Positions 23,801 to 35,259 are shown, counted from the stretch's first letter. The stretch: DNA of 64,000 nucleotides from Cryptomeria japonica (GCF_030272615.1 NC_081413.1:158656349-158720348); one strand, 5' to 3'. Notes: generated by a model from the letters alone, not told the origin. Translations and numbers: made by a program.

Positions 23801-25144
23801 TTCATGGGGTGTGTATAAGGCAATTGAAAATATCTATGACTTTGGTGCCACCCGTAACCTTCTTGAATAACATAGAGGACCTTTGTTAAATAACTATATC
23901 TCCCCTTCAATGGAAGGGGCTGGATGGCAGTGGATCAAGAGGGAAGATGAGGATATCCTGGAAGGGGATAAAAGTAAACTTATGGCAATTCTTGGGACAA
24001 AGAACATAACCATAGGTCATCACGAGGACAAGCTCGTATGGGATGGTTCCTTAAGAGGGGAATATAAATCCAAGGATGGGTACTCTCATATCTCCAAAGC
24101 ATTTAAAAGATCTATGTCTGAGCTTCCCTTGAAACTTTGCTGGGATAGATATTGTCTGTCTAAGGTTGGTATCTTCTCCTGGCTTGTGATTCAGAACAAG
24201 CTCCTAACTGTGGATAAATTTAGGAGAATGGGGTATGAGGGACCCAGTAGATGTCCTCTTTGTGAGGTAGATGAAGAAGACACCAACCATATCCTCCTCA
24301 ATTTCCCTTTTGCTTCCCAATGTTGGGTCTGGTTCACCAAAAAACTTGAGTGGTCTGTAGCCTTTCCCCACACCATCTCTGGAATGTTCAAAGCTTGGCC
24401 TCTCCTTAGGCAAGGCTATCTCTTTGAGGGTTTATGGATATCTCTCCCATCTTCCATAATGTGGGAACTATGGAAGGAGAGAAATAGACGTCTCTTTAAG
24501 AATGAAAAAATAGAGGTCCACAGAATCATTAATAGAATAGAGTCAGCTACCATTGAGCTCATGAACAAATGACTTTCATCTAGCATATTAAAGAATGCCT
24601 CTATAACCTATTGGGATGAAAAGATGAAAAAATACTGGGAGCGCTTATCTTTTCCTCCCTTTGTAGGGGATGGTCCTGTTGCAAGTCTTTGATCAAGAGC
24701 TGAATGCAGATGGTTGCCCCCAAGCGAAGGATGGGTGAAGTTAAACTTTGATGGGGCATCTCGTGGCAATCTGGGGCAAGCAGGGATATGATGCTCTATT
24801 CATAATTGGGAATAAAAAGAAATAGCCACCCTTGCCTCCCCGATTGGCATCAAAACCAACAATTGGGTGGAATTGATGGCCCTAGTGGAGGGTCTGCACT
24901 TGTGTAGGAAACTAGGAGTTAAAAAATTGGATATTGAAGGAGATTTGGCTATAACTGTCAATGCTCTAAGGAAAGGCAGCATGCCTAACTGGAGACTAAA
25001 CACTCTGTTGTCAAAGGCTATTGACTTATGCAAAGGTTTTGACAGGTTTATAGTCAATCATATTTATAGGGAGGGTAATAAAAGAGTGGATGAACTAGCC
25101 AACATGGGAGCGGATGGCATCAAACTCCTCTCTGAGCCTCCCTA
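20880..25144 (+). pseudogene. LINE-1 ORF2: endonuclease, reverse transcriptase, zinc finger, RNase H
   Basis: The endonuclease starts with EIITWNFRGLN (about 20880) and has ILIQETKM, GGYFNAI (GGDFN expected, the Asp is lost) and RSDHFPL. RT runs from about 22230: MNPDKAPDPDGFPTSFF, LIPQKEKPDSFNDFKPIGLCN, IKLDISKVYDKVDW, GLRQGDPMCPFLF, then FVDNMMLF where F-A-D-D is expected, so the second catalytic Asp is Asn. A zinc-ribbon-like end follows (CPLCEVDEEDTNHILLNFPF, about 24250), then RNase H (KLNFDGASRGN at about 24740; WVELMALVEGLHL; EGDLAITVNALRKG; REGNKRVDELAN). A 71-bp tandem duplication at 23670-23811 shifts the frame from 1 to 0. With both enzyme sites mutated and several stops, it is inactive. 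The RNase H tail is known in one branch of plant L1 elements. Confidence 0.9.
23670..23811 (+). repeat. Perfect 71-bp tandem duplication inside LINE-1 ORF2
   Basis: TATTTCTGACAAACTG...TTCATGGGGTG occurs twice back to back (23670-23740 and 23741-23811) with no difference I can see. Because 71 is not a multiple of 3 it moves the downstream zinc finger and RNase H out of frame with RT. Perfect identity next to aged sequence suggests a recent event or an assembly artefact. Confidence 0.9.
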
Positions 25145-25277
25145 AGGCCACCCCTTCTTTTGTCTTCTTTCCCTAGTGTTTGTCAGCATGTCTATCCTTC
25201 CATCCCTTTATGTTTCTCTTGCCTAGACTTCGCTTGTCTTGCCTTAATCCCCCCAACTAGACCTTTCCATGGTCCTT

Positions 25278-25385
<108 letters not shown>

Positions 25386-25796
25386 CATATATATATACAG
25401 ACATATATACATATAAGTATGCCCATATATATACATTCCCAGACATAAACTCAGGTACTTAGGTTAATTCCTTTGATATGTATATTCATTAATACACAAA
25501 TACAAATACTTACACATATATACGTAGTATATTCTCTCTTTCTCACCCATCAAGACCTCCCATCCTCAAGCTTGGGTAGAGGCTCCTCTTTTAATATTTT
25601 TGTATATACTTATTTGGGAATTTACATATATAGATACTCACCTTGAAACAACTTACCCAACTATATATATTATTATTCATGTAGATACTGCCTTCTACTA
25701 GGACTAAAACTTACCCAACTAACCTCATCTCTATTTCTCCTAAACGAACCCCTATATTTAGCTAGCCGCAGCAGACATATGAGACATTATGGTCGG

Positions 25797-25980
25797 ACGT
25801 CATACGTCATCTCTCTTTCTCGATCAAATCTTCTTGACGTCTCTTTGCAAAGCCGAGGTGACGTTCCCTCAGTGATTTGACAGATGAAGTACCCTTAGCT
25901 TGATGGCTTAAGGTGGTGGTAATTATGACCATGAGCCTTGGAGATTGCATTCCTTGCATCGTATCAACTCATTATGACGT
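25797..25980 (+). promoter_or_regulatory. Cluster of five TGACGT/ACGTCA motifs upstream of LINE-1 ORF3
   Basis: ACGTCA at 25797 and 25804, and TGACGT at 25835, 25859 and 25975, lie within 184 bp of otherwise ordinary sequence, 80-260 bp before the ORF3 start. TGACG is the core recognised by TGA-type bZIP factors (as-1-like elements). A weak TATA-like TCTATTTAGAA is near 26010. A promoter for ORF3 is an inference from spacing and motif density. Confidence 0.45.
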
Positions 25981-26059
25981 TGCTCATTATGAAGCATTAA
26001 AAGTGCGAGTTCTATTTAGAATGCCAAGCTAGTCCTCCTTGTCATTTCTCAGTTAAGCT

Positions 26060-26656
26060 ATGATGGATACCCCTCTCAAGCTTCTAGGGTTGAAATGCCA
26101 GATGGCCTTTGTGGGCAAGATCAAGGAAGAAAGAATGAAGGGCATTCTCATCCAACAAAACCCTCTGATCTCTGGAGCTATAATGAAATTTCTAGGGAAT
26201 GAATTCATCATGAATGAGGACTGGACCAGAGTGAACCTTGACATTGCAGCAATGTTTTTAGCCCTTGCAATGCATTTTGAGAATGATAGGGATATTGTGG
26301 TGAAACTATGCAAGAAGGTCTTCATTAAAGATATCCTGGGTGAATTAGAAAGGGTGGTGATCAACATAGATGAGGAACTCATAGCTCCAAAACCCCAAGA
26401 TTATGATATTCTTATTAGAATGAATAACCCAGTTCCTTGCTACCCCATTCTAGTAATCAACAACCCAGTGGCCTTCGAAGCTCTTCGTCCTGTCAGAAGC
26501 AAAATTCTCCTTTTCCTCTCATGGATTCTTCAAGTTAAGAAACCTCCTTGTGAGAAATGGTTGATTAACTATTTGGAGGTGGAGAATATCACGGTTATCC
26601 CTGACAATGTGCTAATCCTACGCTCCCCTGCTAGCCCTTCAACAACAAAACCATAG
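26060..26656 (+). CDS. LINE-1 ORF3: unknown 198-residue protein, intact
   Basis: An uninterrupted 198-codon frame between the RNase H end of ORF2 and the LINE 3' tail, inside the TSD-delimited element. The product is of mixed charge with helical blocks (IAAMFLALAMHFENDRDIVVK, about residues 61-80; KDILGELERVVINIDEEL), then DYDILIRMNNPVP, AFEALRPVRSKILLFLSWIL and a CEKWLINYLEVENITVIP end. I see no enzyme motif, signal peptide or membrane segment. A clearly homologous but broken copy is at 63452-64000, again just upstream of a LINE 3' tail. It is intact although ORF1 and ORF2 carry many stops. I do not recognise the family. Confidence 0.6.
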   Translation: MMDTPLKLLGLKCQMAFVGKIKEERMKGILIQQNPLISGAIMKFLGNEFIMNEDWTRVNLDIAAMFLALAMHFENDRDIVVKLCKKVFIKDILGELERVVINIDEELIAPKPQDYDILIRMNNPVPCYPILVINNPVAFEALRPVRSKILLFLSWILQVKKPPCEKWLINYLEVENITVIPDNVLILRSPASPSTTKP

Positions 26657-27809
26657 AGCTCCAACTCCAAGCCTCCTCATAGGCCAGGCAAGAAAGGTTG
26701 AAGCTCCTTCTGGATGGCATGCTTCCAGGTTTCTGCTTTTGTTATCGAGGAACCCCTTTTTTGTTTTCTGAAGTAACAAACCAATTTCATGTGAATGTTT
26801 TTACTTAGCTTAAAGATCTTTGATAAAGATGTCTCATAAATATGTTTATGCTTTGCTAAAACAGTCTCGATGAACTTCAGGCTTTAATTGCCTTTCTGCT
26901 GCTATATAGATTTATATATTTTGAATATATATAGACATACAACTATATATCCATATTTATATATAGATATATGTATATATGCTTATATATATACAAAAAT
27001 GTTGGTCTTTCAAATTCAGTCTCTTCCTAGTTATTTCTAGTATTTTAGGACTGGGCTCGCTTAGATAGTTTTTCATTTCTCTTAATCTTTCCCATGACAT
27101 ACAATTAGGGCATGGAGGGATCTCTGTTTGAACTGAAACCTATGATGGATGGTAGCCCATTGCGCTATCTATGCAAAAAATTTTATGGGAGTCTACTTCT
27201 CGACTGTATAGTTAGCTTATCCATTAATCTTCCACTATGGGTCTTGAGCAATGACCATTCATTATGCTTTTTGGAAATATTGTGAGGCTAATGTCTTGAG
27301 TTTTTATGTTAACAAGGTGACCATCCTACAGGTATGATCAATTGTGAATTTTAGATTAGAAGCTGAATTTTGTTCGCTTTTCTTTTCTAACATTCTAGTG
27401 AGAAATATTTGGAGTGTTTGTATAGCCTAGGGTGTAGGGCATGCTTCACCTTGTTTTTTCAGGTAATAACAGGATTGTCGCTTACATTAAGAAGGGTCAC
27501 CCCAAGAAATCGAAGGGTTGTTGCTCTAATTTACAGAATGGATTTTCTCAAGCCTCTTCAATTCTATCCTGACAGAGAACCATTATCATTATTGTAACTT
27601 AGACTACCATGAACAAGGAACCATTATCATCCCCATTATTGTAACTTAAATTTCATTTTTTCTTCTGATCCTTACAGGATCTGGGCTAGACCGGAGGTTT
27701 TTTTTCCTCCATTATTTCCTACCAGTGCCCACACTGAATGGAGGTGTAATTGTAACTATTTTTCAATTAATAAAATTCTCTGGCTTCAGCCTTTTATCAA
27801 TCAAAAAAA
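26657..27809 (+). other. LINE-1 3' untranslated region and poly(A) tail
   Basis: AT-rich, with degenerate TATATA runs near 26930-26990. The last ~270 bp (27538-27804) are nearly identical, in reverse complement, to 51211-51460 of LINE-3. The end AATAAAATTCTCTGGCTT...TTTATCAATC has a counterpart at the 3' end of LINE-2 (minus, 29424-29460). A run of 11 A's joins the tail to the TSD. Confidence 0.8.
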
Positions 27810-27826
27810 AAAAGCATAATTAAAAA

Positions 27827-28235
27827 TTATTGAATTTTGAACAAAAGCTTTTTTTGAATTTTGAATTAGCTTAGTGACATAATAAAAACCTCATATTATT
27901 ATTATTATTTTTTAAAAAAGAATTACTTAAATTATAATTTTTTAAAGGGAATATAACTAAAATTTGTGAAAATGAGTTGTTAAACATTAAAAAAAAAAAA
28001 AAAAAAAAAAAAATTAAAAAAAAAAGATTTTGTTTTTCTCTATTCTTACTAGGTTTTTGTCCTTTTGCTTCCTTTCCTACATTTCTTTCTTTTTCTCATT
28101 AATATTTTTATTATTTTATAATTTTGTTTTAATCTTTATTTCTATTTTCATTTTTTTTCTATGTTATTTACTTATTAAATTTTTTACCTTTATATCAAAG
28201 GTATTATACTCACACACATTTCATGTTATTATTCA
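27827..28235. other. AT-rich intergenic DNA with poly(A) run
   Basis: Contains an almost pure A run at 27990-28025 and T-rich DNA after it. No gene or element recognised. Confidence 0.6.
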
Positions 28236-28251
28236 CACACACATATTATTA

Positions 28252-28479
28252 TTATTATTTTTGTGGGTAGGTAATAGGTCGTAGCCACAATATTTTGAAT
28301 TATTATTATTATTGTTATTATTATTATGTTTGATTAGATTGACCCAAGACCTTCCCCATTATGGAAGTCCAAGAGTCACAACTTATAATTCCACTTTAGA
28401 TGTCCCTATTGGGAATTTGAACTTGGGTCTCCACAATGAGAACCCAGTGTTTTGACCAATTAAGCTCAACCCCTTGGAC
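28252..28479 (-). mobile_element. tRNA-derived SINE, 228 bp, perfect 16-bp TSD
   Basis: Read on the minus strand it starts GTCCAAGGGGTTGAGCTTAA and has a box A-like GAGCTTAATTGGTC and a box B-like AGTTCAAATTCCC about 30-40 bases apart, the internal RNA polymerase III promoter of tRNA-derived SINEs. The body ends in ATAATAATAACAATAAT repeats and a short second segment. CACACACATATTATTA is repeated exactly at 28236-28251 and 28480-28495. Length, promoter, simple-repeat tail and TSD together make this a good call; the SINE family was not identified. Confidence 0.8.
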
Positions 28480-28495
28480 CACACACATATTATTA

Positions 28496-29419
28496 CTACA
28501 CTCGCATTTATATTATATCATTATTCTTAATAATATTATTATACCTTTATTTTTATATTTTTGACCATTGTTTTCAAGGTTAGTGATATTCTTTTTTTCC
28601 TTTTGTTTTTGGGTCTCAATTTTTATTTTTAATTTCCAGGCATTTCTCTTGTTTTTAGTTTTCTCCCCTATACTCATTTTTTACATTTGTACTCCTTTCT
28701 CCCTTCTTTTTTCTTATTTTTGGTCTTTGTTTTTATTTACTCTCCTTGGAATTTGTGCAACTCCACCTATTCCTTTCCTTTTTAACATATTTGGGTTTGC
28801 AATTCATCTATTTTCTATCAACAACTCTCTCATCTTGATGATGGGTCATGAAGTCTGATTCAAAACGTTGATGCAAATAAATTATGCACAATTAAATTCA
28901 AAAGCACAACATAATAATTATCATGAATTGTGGAAACTTAATGTCTCTAGGAGAATTAAGAGTCTATTAAAGGGGTCCGCATAAGCTTCCCCATTACTAT
29001 CAAAAGCTTCATCAATTTTCCACTACATTAAAATAGTTACTGAGTGGAGTTTGAATGGGAGGTGTCATTACCACTCCCCACTAATTCTGAGATAACTTGA
29101 GTCAAGTGCTAAGCATTAGGCAATTAATTTCACTTTACACCTGATAATTGAATTTGCTTGAAAGTTTCTAAAACCTTTTATTTGTTGCATGTTAGCTAAA
29201 TATTTTTTTAATATGTTACGCAAATGAGATTTGCACGAATTTGATTTTAATGTAAAAGAGTGTACTTCTGCATAGCAATTTCTATTGAGAAAAACATATC
29301 TTGTAAATTTTAAGCATCAAGATTATTAAAAGAGAGAACAAATTATTTTCTAGCCATCCATGTAGGTCAAACTAGATTCAATTAGATTATGTTAATTTTT
29401 AATTATATTATGTTTGTTT
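28496..29419. other. T-rich and AT-rich intergenic DNA
   Basis: Open frames at 28568-28858 come from T-rich composition (Phe/Leu-rich) and have no domain signature. Nothing else recognised. Confidence 0.6.
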
Positions 29420-29907
29420 GTTTTTCAATAAAAGTGGACAAGCCACTAAACTTTTTTATTATATTTAATAATTTTTACAACGGGTTCAAAAGGCATACCG
29501 GCAGGAAAGAACCCACAAGAAAACCTCTGGTTATCACCTTATATAAACCAAACTATACTACCCTTTACAAAATAGTTGTTACATATCCAATTGATCATAT
29601 AACCCACCCAAACCCACTCATTTGAGAGATACAATGAGGTCCCATAAGACTTTTCTTGATACAATAGTTCATCATATGGTTATATCCAACAAAACATAAG
29701 CTCAACTGATTACAAAATGAAGACCTGGATGCCAACAAATATCTCCTCAAGAAAATCATGCAAAGACACCAAGAAGCCTGTATGCTTTTACCAATTGGGG
29801 AGCAAAAAATTCTTCAGTCTAGCTTGTCAAAACAAAATTCTATACCAAATTTGCCCATACCTGCATCAAAAAATCATACCACATCTCCAAGATAACATAG
29901 AAAAGTA

Positions 29908-30561
29908 TCAGACATTTAAAAACCAAGTGCTAGTGCCTTCAGCTGGGGGATCATTAGCTGCATCCGAAGGAGGAACAACCCTTAGAGGGAATTCCAACCA
30001 TGCACGAGAAAAAAATAGAAAGCTCAAAGAAAGTAACGAGTGCAAAGCTTCAAAAACAACCAAAGCTTTATCCACAATCTGAACAGGTACCCAATTCACA
30101 AGAAACTCCATACATGCCCAGCTGTCATCCATGGTATCACATATCAGCCCCATTCTTAATTCAAACAATAATTGACCATACCATCCATTACCCAAAAGCT
30201 CATGACGAGGAAGAAAACCACCATAATAGAAAGTCCCCACATCAAAATAATAACTATCCAAAGTAGAAAAAACCATATCCCTATTGCACATTGTTGGAAA
30301 CATGAACGTGGAGACCAGGAGATGAACCAATTTAGCATCAAGTAAAACATCATAACAATTTGTAACAAATCGAGACATAATCTCAAAGTAAGAAATATTA
30401 AGACAAATTTCCAACCAATGATTCCCCAAAAGCTTGCAGATTTCATAAGCCACCTTAGGAGAAAACAAGTTAAAAAACTTACCGAGATTTTGATAATTAT
30501 CCTCATTTTCTTCCTTTGGAACCACAGATTCAAGCACCACTCTATATTTTACAGAAGACAA
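29908..30561 (-). CDS. LINE-2 ORF3: unknown 217-residue protein, intact
   Basis: An open 217-codon frame on the LINE sense strand, about 700 bp after the end of RNase H and 480 bp before the LINE 3' end, the same place as ORF3 of LINE-1. Hydrophobic and aromatic (NISYFEIMSRFVTNCYDVLL; FEALHSLLSLSFLFFSRAW), ending in a Pro/Ala/Glu-rich tail. Weak resemblance to LINE-1 ORF3 can be seen at two points: ICKLLGN versus IMKFLGN near residue 43, and VFEALHS...FLFFS versus AFEALRP...LLFLS. Homology is plausible but unproven. No known domain recognised. Confidence 0.45.
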   Translation of the reverse strand: MSSVKYRVVLESVVPKEENEDNYQNLGKFFNLFSPKVAYEICKLLGNHWLEICLNISYFEIMSRFVTNCYDVLLDAKLVHLLVSTFMFPTMCNRDMVFSTLDSYYFDVGTFYYGGFLPRHELLGNGWYGQLLFELRMGLICDTMDDSWACMEFLVNWVPVQIVDKALVVFEALHSLLSLSFLFFSRAWLEFPLRVVPPSDAANDPPAEGTSTWFLNV

Positions 30562-31257
30562 GAGACTCGGTATTTGTAGAAATAATCATACCAAGACAAT
30601 CCACAGTACATGTGAAACAAAATGCAGCCTACCACATTCTAAATAGTCTAAGCGAAAGGCACAGAAAGAAGTAATAAATGTCCACCAGAAACTTACCACC
30701 TAGTCAATGGAAAAAAAGAGATAAAATATCATTTCAAGATTGCAAATTGTGTCGATGTGATATTTCACAATACATAACAACACTTCAAACATGGCAGCCA
30801 TCAATGTTAGCCTAATGGGAGAGAACACATGCCAAAAAATGATTACAAACATCATAGAACAATGTCGTTCCTGTCACAACTGAACTCACACAAATAGTCT
30901 TCATGTTAGTACGGAGACATCATCAAACAATAATAGCCCAAGTACGTACAACAGATAATACCTCACACATTCCAATATCTATTTTAAGCTAAAAATCCAA
31001 AACTTTACATCACACATACCGCCACCCTTGAGTGTATCATGAATATCCACACCCTCACCCTGTGAATGACATCGTATATCATGAGTACATAAAATATAAA
31101 TACAATTTATACTTCAAATACCAAACATATAATGATAGTCATCCATACAGTGAACATGTACACAAACCTGACAATTCAAGGAGGGCGGGAAAGGAATTTA
31201 AAATCACCAAGAATTAAATCATTTAGATACCTGATTGCAATAGAACCATACGAAGCA

Positions 31258-34200
31258 TTAATCATTCTGAACTCCTTCCCAAACTTTGGAAGGAATTTCT
31301 TTGGGATCAACTATACGAAAATGTGCTTTGCTATCAATAGCTAGATTAGGCAAAAAATCCGCCACTGTGTTAATTTCTCTATAACAATGACATATTAAGA
31401 AGGAATCAAAAGAATCTAACTTTTGTAAAATATGATCAAGCAAATATTGCAACTGCCAGTGCGATTCGATTTCTTCTTCATAACACTTTGAATTATTACC
31501 ATAGAGTCACCTTCAATCACTATGTTTTTTATCCTTAATGAAATTACCATATCCAAGCCAAATGATAAAGCTTGATACTCCACAAAATTATTAGTACTAA
31601 TACCAATATCATGACATTTAGCAAGAATAAGTTGCTCCTTATGATCAAAAATAGCCATCCCAACCCCTGCCTTCCTAGGGTTTCCCTGAGAGGCACCATC
31701 AAAATTAAGTTTGAAGTGTCCCCAAGGAGGATTTTTCCACTTGGTCAACAACCGCTGACCTAAGGACTTATTACTCTTGGAGACTAAGCCATGAGAGGGT
31801 AAGATTGAGAGGGATTTCCAAACCCTAGTAACCCTATTATCCCAATGGGAAAAAAAAGACCGATTACCCAAGTTCTTATAAATGTATGACAATGCAACCT
31901 CCGAAATAGAGGCTTCAGTTTTTTGCAAAACATCTGATATAGAAGAACACACCTTTTTGAAAATCCTACTATTTTGTTCAAGCCAAATGTTCCAGAGCAC
32001 AATAGAGGGAGAAATAACCTAAAGGCATGCATAGAAAGATGATGCAAATATGAGAGGCTAAGAACAAAAGTGAGAACCAAGACCCTTACCAATAACAAAA
32101 GATAAACCAAAATTTACTCAGCAGCCATTGCCAGCACTCATGAGAAAAATCACAATGAAGAAACAGGTGTGAAGAGGACTCTAGGTTCTTATTACAGAGA
32201 ACACACAGAAAAACAACAGTAATACCTAATCTGTCCAACCTCATTCTTGTTAGAACTCTATCCTGGACAGCCAACCAAGCAAAAGTTCCAGCTTTAGGTA
32301 AATAAGCCGAGTGCCAGAACAACTTATAAGGCCAATATGAACAAGATTTAGCAGGTAAAAGGGAGTTATAACCATCCTTAATAGAATACTTTCCAAAGTC
32401 ATTCCCAATCCAAATAAGTTCATCCTCAGAATTCGAGAGAGTGACAATCCTCTCACCAAGAATCTCATCAAACTCTACTTTCAAATGCAAATCCAAATCA
32501 AGGAAATCAATCGACTTCCATTTAGCCATTTTTAGAGGATCATTCTGATCAATATCAAAATAGTCCGCCACATACACACCCCAAAGAGAAGTAAGGATTA
32601 TAATCAAGGGAGACCAATCTATAATGCTAATCAAGGAATAATGTCCATTCCATGTTTCATCCCAAAACCTAGCTTTCCTTCCATTATGCCCAACCCATGA
32701 GAGACAGGGAATAATAACTGCTCTATATTTACATAAAACATTCCATATGACAGATCCAGAGGGCAAATTAGAAAATTTTAAAAATACTTTCTTTGGGACC
32801 ATTATTCAGATACTTAGCAAACATAATTTGATCCTACAAAGACTTTGGCCTATCATAAAGTTTCCAGACCAATTTATCCCCTAAAGCTAAATTTTGATTA
32901 TCCAAATTACGAATACCAGTACCACCTAATTCTTTAGGAAGACAGATCTTATCCCAAGCTACCAAAGGTAGCCTCTTTTTGCCATCCTTATTGTTATTCC
33001 AAAGAAACGACCTTAGAGTATCTTGCGAGTTCACAATAACAGTTTTTGGTGATTTTAATACTGACATTAGATAAATAGGAATGACATTCAGAATAGATTT
33101 GATTAACCTCAATTTACCAACGAAAAACAACCATTTATGGTTCCAAGAAAGAATTCTTTTCAAAATGACCGAAATAACCTTATCCCAAAAGACAAAATTA
33201 ACTTGCTTAACAAAAAAAGGGATCCTAAGATACATACATGGTAAATTACCATTCTCAAAACCCCAAAAGGAATGAAATCTCTTATGGACAAGTAGTGAAG
33301 TATTAAGGAAAAAAAATGTTGACTTATCAACATATACTTTCTAGCCAGAAAACAAAGCATACTCCTGTATTACTTCTGAAATTATTCTAGCCTCTGCTAA
33401 AGAGGCATGACCAAATAACAGTATCATCAGCAAAGAGACAATGTGAAATATTCTGAGGATAATTTTGAATCCTAATACCTCTCCAAAGACCCCCCAATCT
33501 AGCAGCCCTGATAGCCCAACTAAAAGATTCAACAAGAAGAATAAACAAAAAAGGAGAAAGGGGATCTCCTTGCCTCAAACCTCTATAAGAAGAGAAAAAA
33601 CCACAAGGAGAACCATTCAGAATCACTGAAAATCTTGCAGAAGATATACAAGAGAGAATCCACTTTATCCAAGCATTGGAAAAACCCAACCTCAATAGTA
33701 TCCTACACAAAGCTTTCCATTCTACTCTGTCATAGGCCTTCATCATATCAATCTTGAGAATCATGGCCGGAGATTTATGGGAGGAGATAGAATGCAACAC
33801 CTCATGTTCCACAATTACACCTTCTGCAGTTTCCCTCCCTGGAACAAAACCCCCTTGCTCCAAAGAAATAACCTTAGGTAAAATCTTCACTAACCTTATA
33901 GAAATTGCCTTAGTGAATATTTTATATAAGGTATTACACAAAGAAATAGGCTGGAAGTCAACAAAAGACTTTATATCCTCTTTTTCAGGAATAATAGAAA
34001 TCAAAGTTGTATTCAATTCTTTCAAAATAGACCTATACTGCCTAGCCTCCTCAAGAGCCAATAAAACATCATTTCCAACAAAATCCCAATATTTCTGAAA
34101 AAACAAAGGTGTATAACCGTCAGGACCAGGAGCTTTGTCAGGGTTCATAGTAAAAATTGCCTATTTAACTTCTTCTAGGGAGAAAGGTGTCATTAACATC

Positions 34201-34457
34201 CTATTATCTTCCATGGTTACCAGAGAGGGGACATGAGAATAAATATTGCTGACATCTCTTATTTCTAATGTCAAAAGGGTTTTAAATAACCTAACTGCCT
34301 CCTTAGCAATATCATCCTACTCAGTCAATAATTGACCTTCCTGATCCTATATACAAGAAATCCTATTCCTACTCCTCTTCAACTTGGTAGATGTTAATCT
34401 TCAATAATTATCATTAAATTTGTGGCATATTTTATGTACATTTTTCACAATTAGATT
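31258..34457 (-). pseudogene. LINE-2 ORF2: RT, zinc finger, RNase H
   Basis: From right to left: a linker (SRNRISCI...DQEGQLLTE, AKEAVRLFKTLLT), RT from 34148 (MNPDKAPGPDGYTPLFFQ, ISIIPEKEDIKSFVDFQPISLCN, LKIDMMKAYDRVEW, GLRQGDPLSPFLF, CLFADDTVIW with both catalytic Asp present), a thumb region (GKLRLIKSILNVIPIYLMS), then zinc finger (CVLCNKNLESSSHLFLHCDF, about 32150-32210) and RNase H (HFKLNFDGASQGN, about 31700; FVEYQALSFGLDM; EGDSMVIIQSV; YREINTVADFLPNLAID at about 31350). At least four frame changes or stops (near 33380, 32820, 32090, 31420) break it. No endonuclease domain is present. Confidence 0.9.
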
Positions 34458-35245
34458 TGTATACAGTGAAAATATGATGATAAACTATTGTTAAACCAAC
34501 AAAGATCCAACCACATAAAACCCTAGTTCTATAATTAAGAATCCACCATACACCAATGAAGAACCTAAATCATACAAATCATCAAGAATGTGAAAGATTA
34601 TACCATTCACATGATTAGTAGGGTTTGATCTCTATTGTTTCCTATCTCCATTAAACTTGCTCAATATGGTTTCTCTCATATTTTGTATTGTGCACAAGAA
34701 CTCAACAAAGAATAGATTGTGGTTGTGTAGATGTTTGATTGCTTGATCACATGAAGGTTGGTTAAAGTATTAGGCTAGGATTATGATCGCATTAGTTAGT
34801 TAGGCAAGGATGAAAGGATCCTCTTATATAGAAATAACCCTAGAAATTGAGGGTTGGAATTGAGAGGTGAAAGGATAAATGGTCAGCTCAAATTAAAGGA
34901 CCTAGGTATAGAAAATGATAAAATATGGAGGGGCGTTAAAGGCAAATTAAGAGATGAATGACAAGTGTCATGGAGGGAAAAAGATAATTAAATAATTAAA
35001 TAAATAAAGATCCATTTAATTAATAGAAGAGGTGGGACCAATTAAATAAATAAAATTTATTTAATTTTGGGAAAGGATAATTTAAATAAATAAAAATATT
35101 TATTTAAATGAGGAGAGGCTAGAAGAGGATTAATGAATTAATTAAATAAATTTAAATCTATTTAATTAATAGACGGCTTAGGAAAAAATAATTAAATAAA
35201 TAAAATATTTATTTAATTAGGCTAGGACAATTTTAGGTGTCTACA
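34458..35245 (-). repeat. 3' LTR of Gypsy-2 (788 bp)
   Basis: Plus-strand ends TGTATACAGTG and AGGTGTCTACA. The right end and the following tract match Gypsy-1, and both LTRs share an AT-rich TTAATTAAATAAATAAA section. The 5 bases before it are AGATT; the partner copy is not in view, so the left edge rests on TG and on the end of LINE-2 coding sequence. Confidence 0.75.
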
Positions 35246-35259
35246 TTTTGCCCCTCTTT
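35246..35259 (-). other. Polypurine tract of Gypsy-2
   Basis: Minus strand AAAGAGGGGCAAAA abuts the LTR start TGTAGACACC. Confidence 0.8.

Larger units (their letters stand above)
29420..34457 (-). mobile_element. LINE-2: plant L1-type LINE, 3' part, cut by Gypsy-2
   Basis: On the minus strand it carries the RT, zinc finger and RNase H of ORF2, an ORF downstream of these, and a 3' end (AATAAAAAAGTTTAGTGGCTTGTCCACTTTTATTGAAAAAC) that parallels LINE-1's. The coding sequence continues right up to 34457, where the Gypsy-2 LTR starts, so the 5' half was separated by that insertion and is not seen in the window. RT keeps its catalytic residues but stops are present. Confidence 0.85.

Noticed and set aside
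28030-28858. Phe/Leu-rich open frames that look like membrane proteins
   Set aside because: They come from T-rich DNA; codon composition is what random T-rich sequence gives, and one overlaps the SINE flank.
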